A stretch of DNA of 64,000 bases from an uncultured Porticoccus sp. GTDB taxonomy: Bacteria; Pseudomonadota; Gammaproteobacteria; Pseudomonadales; Porticoccaceae. The notes beneath the pieces are model-generated. The model had not been told where the DNA came from. It ran no database searches and saw nothing but the letters and a program-made list of their open reading frames with translations. Shown piece by piece: positions 14,844-24,664 of this stretch. The stretch spans positions 1-64,000 of the forward strand of contig CAMYLT010000005.1 of assembly GCA_947259505.1 (NCBI GenBank). The letters run 5' to 3'. Positions within the stretch are counted from its first letter, which is position 1. Each line of letters opens with the position of its first letter. The position numbers were made by a program, and so were the translations under genes.

Positions 14844-16844
14844 TTAGAAGCTGAAGCGTGCGCCCAGTTCCAGACTCATGGCTGATTCCGGCGCGGTATT
14901 GCGCAGATAGGAGGTGGAATTGCGGATTTCCTCATCCAGCAGGTTGTTACCTTTTACAAATAACAGCCATTCGCCACGGGCGGTGTCGATATGGTAGTGG
15001 ATGTGGGCATCCAGCCGGGTATAGCGGTCGGTGTCGTTTTCATATTCGCCGGCGTGACTCTGTTCGTTGGCCTGGGTCATCCGCAATCCGCTATTCCAGC
15101 TGTAGGCGGTGTAATCGAGCGCAACCCCGTAGCGCAGAGGTGGAATGCGGGGCACATCGCCACTGTTATCCAGCTTGGCGCGCACGTAGTCACTGAACAG
15201 TTCGACCTGCCAGCGTTCGCCTACGGGAATGCCCAGTGACGCTTCAATACCGCGGAAGGTGGCGTCTTCCTGTTGAAACTGGAAGATGGGTAACTCCTCA
15301 TCGAGGTCCACGGCGCCGGTATTTTTCTTGAAGATAAAATCGTCGATGGCGTTGTAGAACAGGTTGAGGTTCAGTTCCACCGGACCTTCGTAGCGGTAGC
15401 CCAGTTCCAGGTTGTGGCTGGTTTCCTCGTCCAGATCGCTATCCCCCAGATCAAAAGATTCACTGGCGTGGTGTGGCCCGTTGGACAATAGCTCTTCAAC
15501 CGCCGGAGCCCGCTGGGCACGGGTCAATGAGAAGCTCAATGAGTGCTCGTCGCTGACTTGCCAGAGCGCGGCGGCGGATAGGCTTTGGGTGTTGTGGCTG
15601 ATGTCCGAATCCCCCTGCGGGTCGATGGTCTGGCGATCCAGGCGCAGCCCCAGCTCATAGCTCCAGTCGTCCATATGGGTTTCTCCGGTCCAGAAGATGC
15701 CGCCCTGACGAATGTCCGACTTGGGAATAAAAGCCTCTTCACCGATGGCGGCAAACTGGCGATCCTCGAGTTGGGTACCGATGGCGCCGGTCCAGCCTGC
15801 AATTTCCTCGTGGACCAGTTCAATACGGCCTTCAAATGCTTCATTGGTGAACTTGGTGCCCTTGGTGCCGCCTTCAATTTCCACGTGCTCGTAATCGTTG
15901 TAGCCGATGCGGAAGCGCCCCAGTTCAAAACCGGGCAGCACATTTGCCCATTCGCCTTTCAGGTCCACCCGGGTCTGCTCCATATCGATGCGAACCAGTT
16001 CCGGCTCTTCATCCTCTTCATCTTCATGGTGGTGAACGGCGGGAGGAATGCCGTAGACGTTTTCCAGGCGGCTGACAGCGAGGCCGACAAAGCCGTCGTC
16101 GCCCACCCAAGATAGACCGCTGGTGATACTGTGGGCCTGAGTGTCAGTGTTGGCGATAAAGCCATGGGTGGTTTCGTGGTCGCTGGGGTCTTCCCCCGCT
16201 TCCGGCTTTTGCGCGAATCCTTCGATCTCCAGGTCGTTACTGTCACGGTACATACCATCCAGATGCCAGGCCCAGTTTCCCTGACCACCCTCCAGCAGGA
16301 AGACATTGCTGTTCTGGTCATTGGCGGTGTTGTGGCGATACTCCACGGCGCCGCGCAGTTTTTCCGGCACTTCGTCGGGAATACGATTGTCGATGACATT
16401 GACGACACCGCCGATGGCACCGTTGCCATAGCGAAGGGTGGCTGGGCCGCGCAACACTTCGATGCGTTCAGCCACCAGTGCCTCGATAGCGATACCGTGA
16501 TCGCCACTGGACGTGGAGGCGTCCAGGGTGCCGAGGCTGTCCTGCATGACTTTGACGCGGCCATCGGTTTGGCCACGAATCACAGGCTTGCCGACCCCCG
16601 GACCAAAACCGGAATTGGTTACGCCGGGTTCGTCTTTCAGCGATTCGCCGATGGTGGCCGCAGCCTTTTTGAGTAATTCTTCACCGCTGAGCACGCTGAC
16701 GGCCTGGTTGATACCGGCGGAATCTTCCTCCAGCGGCGAGGCGGAAACGATAACTTCATTCAATTCGGTGCTGTGTTGGTCTTGGGCGGACAGAACGCCA
16801 GGCAGGCTGGTCAGTGCCAGCGCTGCCACGAATAATTTTTTCAT
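14844..16844 (-). CDS. TonB-dependent receptor, ZnuD-like (probable zinc receptor)
   Basis: A 666-residue outer-membrane receptor. After a signal peptide (ending LSAQD) comes a plug domain with GKPVIRGQTDGRVKVMQD and ERIEVLRGPATLRYGNGAIGG, then a 22-strand barrel ending in LELGARFSF with the C-terminal Phe. A loop near residue 275 reads VHHHEDEEDEEPE, a His/acidic cluster like the zinc-catching loop of ZnuD. No clear TonB box variant is visible beyond ELNEVIVSA. ATG at 16844 fits an AGGGA ribosome site better than the upstream TTG. Zinc is inferred from loop composition and family likeness. Confidence 0.75.
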   Translation of the reverse strand: MKKLFVAALALTSLPGVLSAQDQHSTELNEVIVSASPLEEDSAGINQAVSVLSGEELLKKAAATIGESLKDEPGVTNSGFGPGVGKPVIRGQTDGRVKVMQDSLGTLDASTSSGDHGIAIEALVAERIEVLRGPATLRYGNGAIGGVVNVIDNRIPDEVPEKLRGAVEYRHNTANDQNSNVFLLEGGQGNWAWHLDGMYRDSNDLEIEGFAQKPEAGEDPSDHETTHGFIANTDTQAHSITSGLSWVGDDGFVGLAVSRLENVYGIPPAVHHHEDEEDEEPELVRIDMEQTRVDLKGEWANVLPGFELGRFRIGYNDYEHVEIEGGTKGTKFTNEAFEGRIELVHEEIAGWTGAIGTQLEDRQFAAIGEEAFIPKSDIRQGGIFWTGETHMDDWSYELGLRLDRQTIDPQGDSDISHNTQSLSAAALWQVSDEHSLSFSLTRAQRAPAVEELLSNGPHHASESFDLGDSDLDEETSHNLELGYRYEGPVELNLNLFYNAIDDFIFKKNTGAVDLDEELPIFQFQQEDATFRGIEASLGIPVGERWQVELFSDYVRAKLDNSGDVPRIPPLRYGVALDYTAYSWNSGLRMTQANEQSHAGEYENDTDRYTRLDAHIHYHIDTARGEWLLFVKGNNLLDEEIRNSTSYLRNTAPESAMSLELGARFSF

Positions 16845-16899
16845 GGTCAAAGATCCCTAATTAGAAATGAGATTCAAAAGATTTTTTTGATATGTCAGT

Positions 16900-17178
16900 T
16901 CAGATCAGGGAAGGCGGGGCGCGGCTATTGCGAGGGGCAACAGTGTGGCTGACGGGGGTAGAGATTGTGGCAAACTGCGAGTCATTTGCGACGGTGAGCA
17001 GAGTTAGGCTGGCTGGCCGACTTTCCAGCGCAGCATCATTGCCGTTGGCACTGTGGCAAATTTCACAACTGGGATTGTCATTATCCAGGTGAATATGCGA
17101 AGCCGCCGTTTCACTCAACCACAGGGTGGTGAGTGCCAGCAGGCAGACGAGAACTATATGTGGGCTTCGCAACCGCAT
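16900..17178 (-). CDS. Small secreted His/Cys protein upstream of the ZnuD-like receptor
   Basis: 92 residues. A signal peptide (LRSPHIVLVCLLALTTLWL, cut near TAA-SHI) precedes HIHLDNDNPSCEICHSANG, a cluster of three His, one CxxC and acidic residues that could hold a metal ion. It ends 55 bases upstream of the receptor start on the same strand. Small proteins of this type often accompany metal-uptake receptors, and I infer a role in zinc handling. No convincing Zur box was found by eye. Confidence 0.6.
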   Translation of the reverse strand: MRLRSPHIVLVCLLALTTLWLSETAASHIHLDNDNPSCEICHSANGNDAALESRPASLTLLTVANDSQFATISTPVSHTVAPRNSRAPPSLI

Positions 17179-17302
17179 ATTGCCGCAGATAACCAGAAAA
17201 TGAAGTTTCTCAGTGTAATGACTTCACACTGCTTATGGAAGGGTGGGGATGGGGGCCTTATAATACGGCGTCCCGACACTCGGGCTGGATTTGGAGACAC
17301 CC

Positions 17303-17896
17303 ATGGCGCAACGTAAGGCGGCGGTCAGTCGCGACACTCTGGAAACCCGGATTACCGTTGAGATCAACCTCGATGGTACTGGTGAGTCCAGCTTCGAAAC
17401 CGGCGTGCCCTTTCTGGATCACATGCTGGACCAGATTGCCCGCCATGGTCTGATTGATATTAGTGTCCGCGCCGAAGGCGATACACATATCGATGATCAC
17501 CACACCGTGGAAGACATCGGTATCACGCTGGGGCAGGCATTCCAGCAGGCGCTAGGTGACAAGAAAGGTCTGCGCCGCTACGGCCATGCTTATGTGCCGC
17601 TGGACGAAGCGTTGTCCCGTGTGGTGGTGGACTTCTCTGGTCGGCCTGGCCTGGAAATGTTCGTGGATTTCACCCGCGCCCGCGTTGGTGGGTTTGATGT
17701 CGACCTGACTTACGAGTTTTTCCAGGGGTTCGTCAATCACGCCGGGGTGACCCTGCACATTGATAACCTGCGTGGCAGCAACACCCACCACCAGATTGAA
17801 ACCATCTTCAAGGCCTTTGGCCGCGCAGTGAGGATGGCCGTGGAACTGGACCCGAGAATGGCCGGCGTTATGCCGTCGACCAAGGGTACTCTTTAA
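17303..17896 (+). CDS. hisB: Imidazoleglycerol-phosphate dehydratase HisB
   Basis: 197 residues, monofunctional (no phosphatase domain). It catalyses step seven of histidine synthesis with two Mn2+ held by His/Glu clusters. [10 protein letters not shown] and SNTHHQIE are both intact. ATG at 17303 lies eight bases after GGAG; the upstream TTG at 17291 is less likely. TTATAAT at about 17258 could be the -10 element. It is the first gene of hisB-hisH-hisA here. Confidence 0.97.
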   Translation: MAQRKAAVSRDTLETRITVEINLDGTGESSFETGVPFLDHMLDQIARHGLIDISVRAEGDTHIDDHHTVEDIGITLGQAFQQALGDKKGLRRYGHAYVPLDEALSRVVVDFSGRPGLEMFVDFTRARVGGFDVDLTYEFFQGFVNHAGVTLHIDNLRGSNTHHQIETIFKAFGRAVRMAVELDPRMAGVMPSTKGTL

Positions 17897-17924
17897 GCAG
17901 TTAAGTCGTTAAGCAGTAATTCCT

Positions 17925-18581
17925 ATGACAGATTTTCGTACCCGTATCGCTGTGCTGGACTATGGCATGGGCAACCTGCATTCCGTGGCCAAGGCGCTGG
18001 AGCATGTGGCCCCGCGTGCCGAGGTGATCATTACCTCTGATGCCGCTGAAGTAGAAGACGCTGATCGGGTGGTCTTCCCCGGTGTCGGCGCCATTCGCGA
18101 TTGCATGGGCGAAATTCGCCGCCTCGGTTTTGATCGCATCGTCACCAAAGCGGTGAACCAGGGCAAACCGGTGCTGGGCATTTGCGTCGGTATGCAGGCA
18201 TTGCTGGAACACAGCGAGGAAAACAACGGTGTTGACTGCCTGAGTATTCTGCCCGGCCAGGTGCGCTTTTTTGGCCGCAACCTCCACGATGCCGATGGTG
18301 CCAAACTGAAAGTACCGCATATGGGCTGGAATCAGGTGCACCAGAGCATCGATCACCCTATGTGGCATAACATTGAGCAGGATACGCGCTTCTACTTCGT
18401 GCACAGCTATTACGTGGACGAGAGTCGTCCGGAACTGGTAGCGGGCACCTGTGACTATTCCGTGCGCTTTGCCGCTGCCGTTGTGCGCGACAATTTATTC
18501 GCGGTGCAATTTCACCCGGAAAAAAGCCACACCGCCGGTTTGCAGTTGCTGAGCAACTTTGTCTCCTGGATGGGCGAATAA
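17925..18581 (+). CDS. hisH: Imidazole glycerol phosphate synthase, glutaminase subunit HisH
   Basis: 218 residues, a class I glutamine amidotransferase that feeds ammonia to HisF. The nucleophile is in [10 protein letters not shown] (near residue 86), and HPEKS at the C-terminus holds the His-Glu pair. [10 protein letters not shown] at the start is the family opening. It lies 28 bases after hisB. Confidence 0.97.
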   Translation: MTDFRTRIAVLDYGMGNLHSVAKALEHVAPRAEVIITSDAAEVEDADRVVFPGVGAIRDCMGEIRRLGFDRIVTKAVNQGKPVLGICVGMQALLEHSEENNGVDCLSILPGQVRFFGRNLHDADGAKLKVPHMGWNQVHQSIDHPMWHNIEQDTRFYFVHSYYVDESRPELVAGTCDYSVRFAAAVVRDNLFAVQFHPEKSHTAGLQLLSNFVSWMGE

Positions 18582-18643
18582 TCCCGCTACGGTGACCGAC
18601 CAATAATCATAATGACCTACCCCGAACAGACAGGAAACGAGCA

Positions 18644-19372
18644 GTGCTGATTATTCCCGCAATTGATTTGAAAGATGGCCAGTGTGTGCGCCTGCGCCAG
18701 GGCCGCATGGAAGATTCCACCGTATTCTCTGGCGACCCTGTGGATATGGCCGCCCGCTGGGTGGATGCCGGTGCCCGTCGTTTGCACCTGGTCGATCTCA
18801 ACGGCGCCTTTGCCGGTGAGCCTGTCAATGGGGAAGTGGTCAATGCCATCGCCAAAGCCTACCCGAAACTGCCGATCCAGATTGGTGGTGGTATCCGCAA
18901 TGCAGAAACCATCGAGGCCTATCTGAAGGCCGGGGTGGAGTATGTGATTATCGGCACCAAGGCGGTGAAAGAGCCCGAATTTGTCACCGAGATGTGCAAG
19001 CAGTTCCCCGGTCATATCATCGTTGGTATCGACGCCAAGAAAGGCCTGGTGGCCACCGACGGTTGGGCCGAAGTTACCGAAGTGCGCGCAACAGACCTGG
19101 CCAAGCGTTTTGAAGCCGATGGCGTCAGCGCCATCGTCTACACCGACATCGACCGCGACGGCATGATGCAGGGCGTCAATGTCGAAGCCACCGTGAACAT
19201 GGCGCAGGCGTCTTCTATTCCGGTTATCGCTTCCGGTGGTATCACCAATATGGATGACATCGTGGCGCTCAATGCCGTAGCAGATAAGGGCATTCTTGGC
19301 GCTATCACCGGTCGCGCCATCTATGAAGGCACTTTGGATGTTGCCGAAGCGCAGCGTCTCTGCGATAACTGA
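18644..19372 (+). CDS. hisA: Phosphoribosylformimino-5-aminoimidazole carboxamide ribotide isomerase HisA
   Basis: 242 residues, a TIM barrel. [13 protein letters not shown] carries the first catalytic Asp, and [12 protein letters not shown] the second. It starts at GTG 18644 with AGGAAACGAG before it. In most relatives hisF follows directly; here the 88 bases after the stop lead to an unrelated membrane gene. Confidence 0.96.
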   Translation: MLIIPAIDLKDGQCVRLRQGRMEDSTVFSGDPVDMAARWVDAGARRLHLVDLNGAFAGEPVNGEVVNAIAKAYPKLPIQIGGGIRNAETIEAYLKAGVEYVIIGTKAVKEPEFVTEMCKQFPGHIIVGIDAKKGLVATDGWAEVTEVRATDLAKRFEADGVSAIVYTDIDRDGMMQGVNVEATVNMAQASSIPVIASGGITNMDDIVALNAVADKGILGAITGRAIYEGTLDVAEAQRLCDN

Positions 19373-19460
19373 CTATCCCACCACACTGTCATTTGAGGGC
19401 GGTATGAGCCAGCCGGTGTTTCGTTCACAATGGAGCCTCAATCTCCCTGAGGTTTGAGTG

Positions 19461-19931
19461 ATGCCCCTTCATAACAGCAGTGCAGAAGTGTTGAGAAGGC
19501 TTGAGCTTTCGGTATTGATCATCGGCATGGCCGTCGCCCTCTATATTCTAAGCTTGGGCGCAAAAAAGGCCTTTCTTGCCAACCTGAGTGATGGGTTGGT
19601 ATTGCAGGACGTTTTATTGACCGCCTTTAGCCTTGTCGTTATGGGTGGGGTTGTCGTTTCACCTTTTATCATGCTTGCTGTCCTCGGCAAGAAAGTCTCA
19701 GGAAAAGGGCTGGCGAACAAGTATCAGGTGACCGGCTTTGTCATTTCATTGCTGTTGACGGTTTTATCCATATATCTGTATGTAGATGCCCATATCATTG
19801 TCTCCACTGACCGCTCTTCAACGGCGGGCCTGATTTTTCTTGCTGTGCCGATTTGGCTGTGTCTGATAGGTGGCGTACTTTACGGGTTGCTGGCTTTTCT
19901 TGATTCACGACAAAAATCAGCAAGCTCCTAA
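19461..19931 (+). CDS. Hypothetical inner-membrane protein, four segments
   Basis: 156 residues with four hydrophobic stretches (about 17-35, 49-73, 90-108 and 122-145). Short charged loops and a C-terminal DSRQKSASS suggest an integral inner-membrane protein. I recognise no family. ATG at 19461 follows a GAGG by about ten bases; a GTG one codon upstream is possible. Confidence 0.55.
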   Translation: MPLHNSSAEVLRRLELSVLIIGMAVALYILSLGAKKAFLANLSDGLVLQDVLLTAFSLVVMGGVVVSPFIMLAVLGKKVSGKGLANKYQVTGFVISLLLTVLSIYLYVDAHIIVSTDRSSTAGLIFLAVPIWLCLIGGVLYGLLAFLDSRQKSASS

Positions 19932-20023
19932 GGTTACTGAGATATTTGGTAGGTTTGCCCAGCTATTTTGGGCGGGGTAGACGTATAAATATAATAATTA
20001 ACGCTAATCGATTTGGAGTGTTT

Positions 20024-20488
20024 GTGGACTGGATAATGAATAAGCTGGTTGTGTCAGTTGTTTCGCTGCTTATTTGCGGCTTTGCCTACGCTGAATCAAC
20101 CACACTAAAACCCATTGATCAGTATTACGCCCATGCTTCCAGCGGTGAATGGCAGAAGGCATTGCCGATCATTCAGGAAATGGTCGAGAGCGACCCGAGT
20201 ATGCCTTCAAGATGGTTCCAGTATGGGAGCTGTCTCGAAGAGCTGAAAAAGCACTCTGAAGCAATTTCTGCATTTAAAAAAGCCTATGAACTTGATGCGA
20301 CAGATTTCGGCTCTCAATACAGAATTTTCCGGAATTATGCCTTGGCAAAAGATGCAGAAGGCTTCGTGGAATTTGCCAAAGCTGAGGCGGTTAAAACACC
20401 TCAGATTCTCGCGTTGATCAGTCAGCGTGAGGAGTTCAGGGCTATTGTTTCAAGCGAAACCTATAGGGCGTTTTTACAACAGTTGTAG
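20024..20488 (+). CDS. Secreted TPR-type protein
   Basis: 154 residues from GTG 20024, seven bases after TTGGAG; ATG 20036 is an alternative. A signal peptide (NKLVVSVVSLLICGFAYA) is followed by at least one tetratricopeptide-like helix pair: WFQYGSCLEELKKHSEAISA with FKKAYELDATD. Probably a periplasmic protein that binds another protein. Function unknown; neighbours give no clue. Confidence 0.55.
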   Translation: MDWIMNKLVVSVVSLLICGFAYAESTTLKPIDQYYAHASSGEWQKALPIIQEMVESDPSMPSRWFQYGSCLEELKKHSEAISAFKKAYELDATDFGSQYRIFRNYALAKDAEGFVEFAKAEAVKTPQILALISQREEFRAIVSSETYRAFLQQL

Positions 20489-20582
20489 ATAAGCCTGTTA
20501 CTGTCGTCACCTCATTATTTGCGTGTTGTGTTCGTACTGCTTCAAAGTACAGTTTTGGTTAAATGGGATGGTTTTCGGCTCT

Positions 20583-21371
20583 ATGGTTGATGGCGGCCCT
20601 ATCGGGGTGTTTGACTCAGGGATTGGCGGCGTGTCGATCGCCAGAAAAATCAGAGAACTGCTGCCCGCTGAGGATATCCTCTATGTGGCCGACACTCGTT
20701 ATGCGCCTTATGGTGACAAGTCGGATCAATACATACTGGAAAGGTCTTTTGTCGTCACTGATTTCCTCCTCTCGCGCAATGTTAAAGCGGTAGTTGTGGC
20801 CTGCAATACCGCCACGACCACATGTATTACATCGCTACGAGCCCGATACTCAGTACCATTTATTGGTGTCGAGCCGGGAATCAAGCCGGCAGTCCTCAAT
20901 AGCCGGAGTGGTGTGATCGGCATTTTGGCGACGCAGAAGACATTGGTGACGGATTCGTTTGCGGAGCTGGCTCATCGCGTTTCGGGAAATGTCAGAGTAG
21001 AAATTATGGCCTGTCCTGATTTTGTCGCACAAATAGAGAGTTTAAAGCTTAATTACCACGAAGCGGTGGGGCTGGTAGAACAATATGTACGGCCACTGCT
21101 GGCAAAAGGCGCAGATACTATTGTGCTGGGATGCACGCACTATGTTCATCTGGCGCCGGTTATTGCATCAGTCGCGGGGCCAGATGTGTTGATTGTGAGT
21201 ACAGAAGCGGCTGTTGCCAAAGAGGTACAACGGCGGCTTGAAGATATAGGGCCGGAGTTAAATAAATCACGGGTTGGAGGAGTGGAATTCTGGAGTAATG
21301 GACCTCTGGAGTACTTCCAAAAACAGATCCACCATTTATGGGGCCCGCAGGCGATAATTCAGCAGTTTTAG
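20583..21371 (+). CDS. murI: Glutamate racemase MurI
   Basis: About 262 residues. It makes D-glutamate for peptidoglycan by a two-Cys mechanism. PIGVFDSGIGGVSI opens the fold, VVACNTATTTC has the first catalytic Cys, and VLGCTHY the second. ATG 20583 places the conserved block at the usual distance; ATG 20568 and GTG 20523 are also in frame. In this genome D-glutamate is also the likely substrate of the cyclase genes at 59.7-63.8 kb. Confidence 0.93.
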   Translation: MVDGGPIGVFDSGIGGVSIARKIRELLPAEDILYVADTRYAPYGDKSDQYILERSFVVTDFLLSRNVKAVVVACNTATTTCITSLRARYSVPFIGVEPGIKPAVLNSRSGVIGILATQKTLVTDSFAELAHRVSGNVRVEIMACPDFVAQIESLKLNYHEAVGLVEQYVRPLLAKGADTIVLGCTHYVHLAPVIASVAGPDVLIVSTEAAVAKEVQRRLEDIGPELNKSRVGGVEFWSNGPLEYFQKQIHHLWGPQAIIQQF

Positions 21372-21412
21372 AAAGGCCAACAGAAGCACTACAGTTTTCG
21401 AGGTGTTCACAA

Positions 21413-21814
21413 ATGCGGATTAAGGGTTCCTGTCTCTGTGCTGAGGTGCGCTTTGAAATCGATGGCGATTTCGAAAGTTTCTATTTGTGTCATTGTCAGT
21501 ACTGTCGTAAAGACACCGGCTCGGCACATGCGTCTAATCTGTTTTCGACGACAGCAACATTACATTGGCTGGCGGGGCAGGATAGAGTCAAGGTGTATCA
21601 GCTGCCCTCAACACGCCATATGAAAAGCTTTTGTTTGAACTGTGGCTCTGCACTGCCAAACCTGCAAGGGCAGGGCGAGTTGCTCGTGGTGCCGGCCGGC
21701 TCCCTGGACGATCCTGTTCCCATAGCGCCAACTGCCCATATTTTTATGGCAAATAGGTGTGGCTGGGATCAGATATTGGATGATATACCGAAGTGGGATG
21801 GGTTTCCTGCCTAG
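21413..21814 (+). CDS. GFA-family zinc protein
   Basis: 133 residues. The GFA (glutathione-dependent formaldehyde-activating-like) fold is shown by GSCLCAEVRFEI, CHCQYCRKDTGSAHASN and KSFCLNCGSALP, which together supply the Cys ligands of two zinc sites. Most members have no proven substrate. ATG 21413 is chosen because it starts at the conserved R-I-K-G-S-C block; the longer frame from 21338 overlaps the end of murI. Confidence 0.82.
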   Translation: MRIKGSCLCAEVRFEIDGDFESFYLCHCQYCRKDTGSAHASNLFSTTATLHWLAGQDRVKVYQLPSTRHMKSFCLNCGSALPNLQGQGELLVVPAGSLDDPVPIAPTAHIFMANRCGWDQILDDIPKWDGFPA

Positions 21815-21934
21815 CTGGCGGAGCGATTTAGTCATTACCAGGCTTTCACTGATGAGTGGTAAAAGATGGCCGTTTAACTGCTATCATCTACCCATTGTTT
21901 TGGCGGTATTCTGAAAGGAATTTGGACCCTGCTT

Positions 21935-22459
21935 ATGGCTCGTGGCGATCACATCTACGTACGTCGTTTTGGTGGCACCTACGCACACCATGGCATTGAT
22001 GCGGGCGACGGTACGGTGATTCACTACACCAGTAGTCATTGGGTGACGCCCCGTGTGGTAAGACGTACCAGCTTGGAAAAGTTTGCCCGCGGCGATGAAA
22101 TTCTGGTGCGTGACTATGAGCGTTTCTATGAAACCCTGAAGAAAGGTGATTTGCTTGATCGTACCAGCCTCGGTCTCAATAAGTTGATGGACAGTCTGAG
22201 AGGGTTGAAGGTTGAGGAGCTGGATTTCTCGCCAGATGCGGTGATCCAGCGTGCCGAGAGCCGGCTGGGGGAGTTTGCCTTCGATCTGGTGTTCAACAAT
22301 TGCGAACACTTTGCCACTTGGTGCAAGACTGGCATCAGCAACAGTGAGCAGATTACTGATTTATGGCGCCGTGCCCTGACGGGTGGCGGCTTTGCCAAAT
22401 ACCGCACCAGCGAGGCGCTGACCAATCTGGCAGAGTTGCCTTGGCGCTTGCTGCGGTAG
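21935..22459 (+). CDS. LRAT-domain acyltransferase-like protein
   Basis: 174 residues. GDHIYVRRFGGTYAHHGID at the start gives the conserved His, and FNNCEHFATWC near 128-138 has the N-C-E-H-F block with the catalytic Cys of the lecithin:retinol acyltransferase branch of the NlpC/P60 superfamily. Bacterial LRAT proteins may move acyl groups or act as peptidases; the substrate is unknown. It converges on argF with nine bases between stops. Confidence 0.78.
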   Translation: MARGDHIYVRRFGGTYAHHGIDAGDGTVIHYTSSHWVTPRVVRRTSLEKFARGDEILVRDYERFYETLKKGDLLDRTSLGLNKLMDSLRGLKVEELDFSPDAVIQRAESRLGEFAFDLVFNNCEHFATWCKTGISNSEQITDLWRRALTGGGFAKYRTSEALTNLAELPWRLLR

Positions 22460-22467
22460 CGGGGCGT

Positions 22468-23382
22468 TTACTTCGCCATTTCCGCCAGCAAAAACTCCAC
22501 TAGCGCTTTCTGTGCATGCAGGCGATTCTCGGCTTCATCCCACACTACTGACCACTTTGACTCCAGCATGGTGTCGCTGATTTCCAGCCCGCGATAGGCG
22601 GGCAGGCAATGCATGAACAGGGCATCCGGGGCAGCAAGTTCCATTATTGCTTCGTTAACCTGAAAACCGGCGAAAGCCTTTTCACGCAGCTTCTTCTCTT
22701 CTTCCTGGCCCATTGAGGCCCAGGTATCGGTGACCACGAGGTCGGCACCTTCCAGAGCCGCGGCTGGATTGCGCACAACGGTAACCCGATTGCTGAATTT
22801 ATCTAGCAGCGCTTGTGATGGCTCATAGCCTTCCGGACAGGCGATCACCAGTTCAAAGTCGAGCATGTCCGCCGCATTCATGTAGGACTGGCACATATTG
22901 TTGCCATCGCCGACCCAGGCCACTTTTTTACCGCGGATGCTGCCGCGGTGTTCCAGATAGGTTTGCATGTCGGCCAGCAACTGACAGGGGTGGAACTCAT
23001 CAGTAAGGGCATTGATGACGGGTACGCTGGAGTATTCGGCGAAGGTGGTGATGCGATCGTGACCAAAGGTGCGAATCATGATGATGTCCACCATGCGCGA
23101 AATGACTCTGGCCGAGTCTTCCACTGGTTCGCCACGGCCGAGCTGAGTGTCGTTAGGCGACAGGAACAGAGCGCTTCCACCGAGTTGGGCCATTCCGGTT
23201 TCAAAGGAAACCCGAGTGCGGGTGGAGGACTTTTCAAAGATCATGGCCATGACTTTGCCCTCACAGGGTCGGGAGTCAATGCCATCTCGGTGCTGATTTT
23301 TGAGCTGGACCGCCCTTTGCAGTAGTGTTTCCAATTCCGCCTTTGATAGGTCCTGCAGAGTCAGGAAGTGTCTCAATGCCAT
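22468..23382 (-). CDS. argF: Ornithine carbamoyltransferase ArgF
   Basis: 304 residues. It joins carbamoyl phosphate and ornithine to citrulline. [13 protein letters not shown] (carbamoyl phosphate site), [14 protein letters not shown] and MHCLPAYRG are diagnostic. The ATG lies six bases after the argD stop, so argD-argF form an operon. Confidence 0.97.
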   Translation of the reverse strand: MALRHFLTLQDLSKAELETLLQRAVQLKNQHRDGIDSRPCEGKVMAMIFEKSSTRTRVSFETGMAQLGGSALFLSPNDTQLGRGEPVEDSARVISRMVDIIMIRTFGHDRITTFAEYSSVPVINALTDEFHPCQLLADMQTYLEHRGSIRGKKVAWVGDGNNMCQSYMNAADMLDFELVIACPEGYEPSQALLDKFSNRVTVVRNPAAALEGADLVVTDTWASMGQEEEKKLREKAFAGFQVNEAIMELAAPDALFMHCLPAYRGLEISDTMLESKWSVVWDEAENRLHAQKALVEFLLAEMAK

Positions 23383-23388
23383 AGTTTG

Positions 23389-24558
23389 TTACTCCTGTGT
23401 GAGCAGCTCGCCCAGTATCTGGACAAGTTGGTCGGCTTCTTTATGGCTGATAGTCAGGGGTGGCAGCAGCCGGATAACAGACTGGGCCGTCACATTAATA
23501 AGCAAACCCTTGGCAGCAGCTTTATCTACCAGTTCAGCACAGGGCTGTTTCATTTCTATTGCCAGCATTAGCCCCTGTCCGCGAACCTCCAGTACGTCAC
23601 TATTCTGTGCCAGATTTTCAGCCAGTTGCTGCTTCAGGTAGTCACCCATGGTGGCGGCCTTGTCGCAGAGCTGTTGTTCGATGATGACGTTGACTGTTGC
23701 CAGCGCTGCAGCGCAAGCCAGAGGGTTGCCACCAAACGTGGAGCCATGGCTGCCTGGCTGCATCAGTTCGGAAGCCTTGGGGCCTGTCAGGCAGGCGCCG
23801 ATAGGCATACCGTTGCCGAGGCCTTTGGCGGTTGTGACCACATCCGGCAGAATGCCGAAATGCTGGTAATTGAAGTATTTGCCGGTGCGACCGTTGCCGG
23901 TTTGGATCTCATCCAGCATCAGCAGCCAGTTCTGTTCGTCGCAAAGCTGCCGCAGACCGGGCAGATAATCGGCTGCAGGGGTGCGGATACCGCCTTCACC
24001 CTGGATCGGCTCCATCAAAACGGCCACCACATTGCGGTTGTTTTTGGCGATGTTCTGCAAGGATTTGAGGTCGTTGTAGGGCGCCCGTACAAAGCCGCTG
24101 ACCAGCGGTTCAAAGCCGGCCTGAACTTTGCGGTTGCCGGTGGCAGTCAGTGTGGCCATGGTGCGGCCGTGAAAGGCATTTTCCAGCACAATGATGGTCG
24201 GCTCGGCGATGCCCTTGCTGTGTCCAAACAATCGCGCCAATTTGATGGCCGCTTCGTTCGCTTCCGCCCCGGAGTTACAGAAGAACATCTTGTCCAGCCC
24301 GGAAAGCTCGCGCAGTTTTTCTGCCAGTGCTTCCTGGCCGGGAATATTGTAGAGGTTGGAACAGTGGGTCAGCGTGGCAGCCTGGTCGGCAATCGCCTTG
24401 GCGACAGCAGGGTGCGCGTGGCCAAGACCGCAGACGGCAATTCCAGAAATGGCGTCGAGATAACGTTTACCCTGGTCATCCCAAACCCAGCAGCCTTGTC
24501 CCTTGGTGAGGGTGATTTTCCGTGTGCCGTAATTATTCATCAATGCATCGCTGGTCAT
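23389..24558 (-). CDS. argD: Acetylornithine aminotransferase ArgD
   Basis: 389 residues, PLP class III transaminase. TTAKGLGNGMPIG holds the PLP-binding Lys, NSGAEANEAAIK and LMLDEIQTGNGRTG are family blocks. The start at 24558 follows GGAAGG; an upstream in-frame codon at 24642 adds an unlikely leader. It acts in arginine synthesis with ArgF and ArgG, both in this window. Confidence 0.93.
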   Translation of the reverse strand: MTSDALMNNYGTRKITLTKGQGCWVWDDQGKRYLDAISGIAVCGLGHAHPAVAKAIADQAATLTHCSNLYNIPGQEALAEKLRELSGLDKMFFCNSGAEANEAAIKLARLFGHSKGIAEPTIIVLENAFHGRTMATLTATGNRKVQAGFEPLVSGFVRAPYNDLKSLQNIAKNNRNVVAVLMEPIQGEGGIRTPAADYLPGLRQLCDEQNWLLMLDEIQTGNGRTGKYFNYQHFGILPDVVTTAKGLGNGMPIGACLTGPKASELMQPGSHGSTFGGNPLACAAALATVNVIIEQQLCDKAATMGDYLKQQLAENLAQNSDVLEVRGQGLMLAIEMKQPCAELVDKAAAKGLLINVTAQSVIRLLPPLTISHKEADQLVQILGELLTQE

Positions 24559-24664
24559 GGCAACCTTCCAAAACGAAAAAAGGCAGTCGCCGCTGCGCTG
24601 CCCAAGATGCGGAATACTATCGGGAATTTTATTGAATGGCAATTATTGCCAGGAACAAGCGGCG

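Noticed and set aside
16845..16899. Zur box upstream of the ZnuD-like gene
   Set aside because: I looked for a GTTATANNATAAC-type palindrome and found no convincing match, so zinc control is not claimed from sequence.
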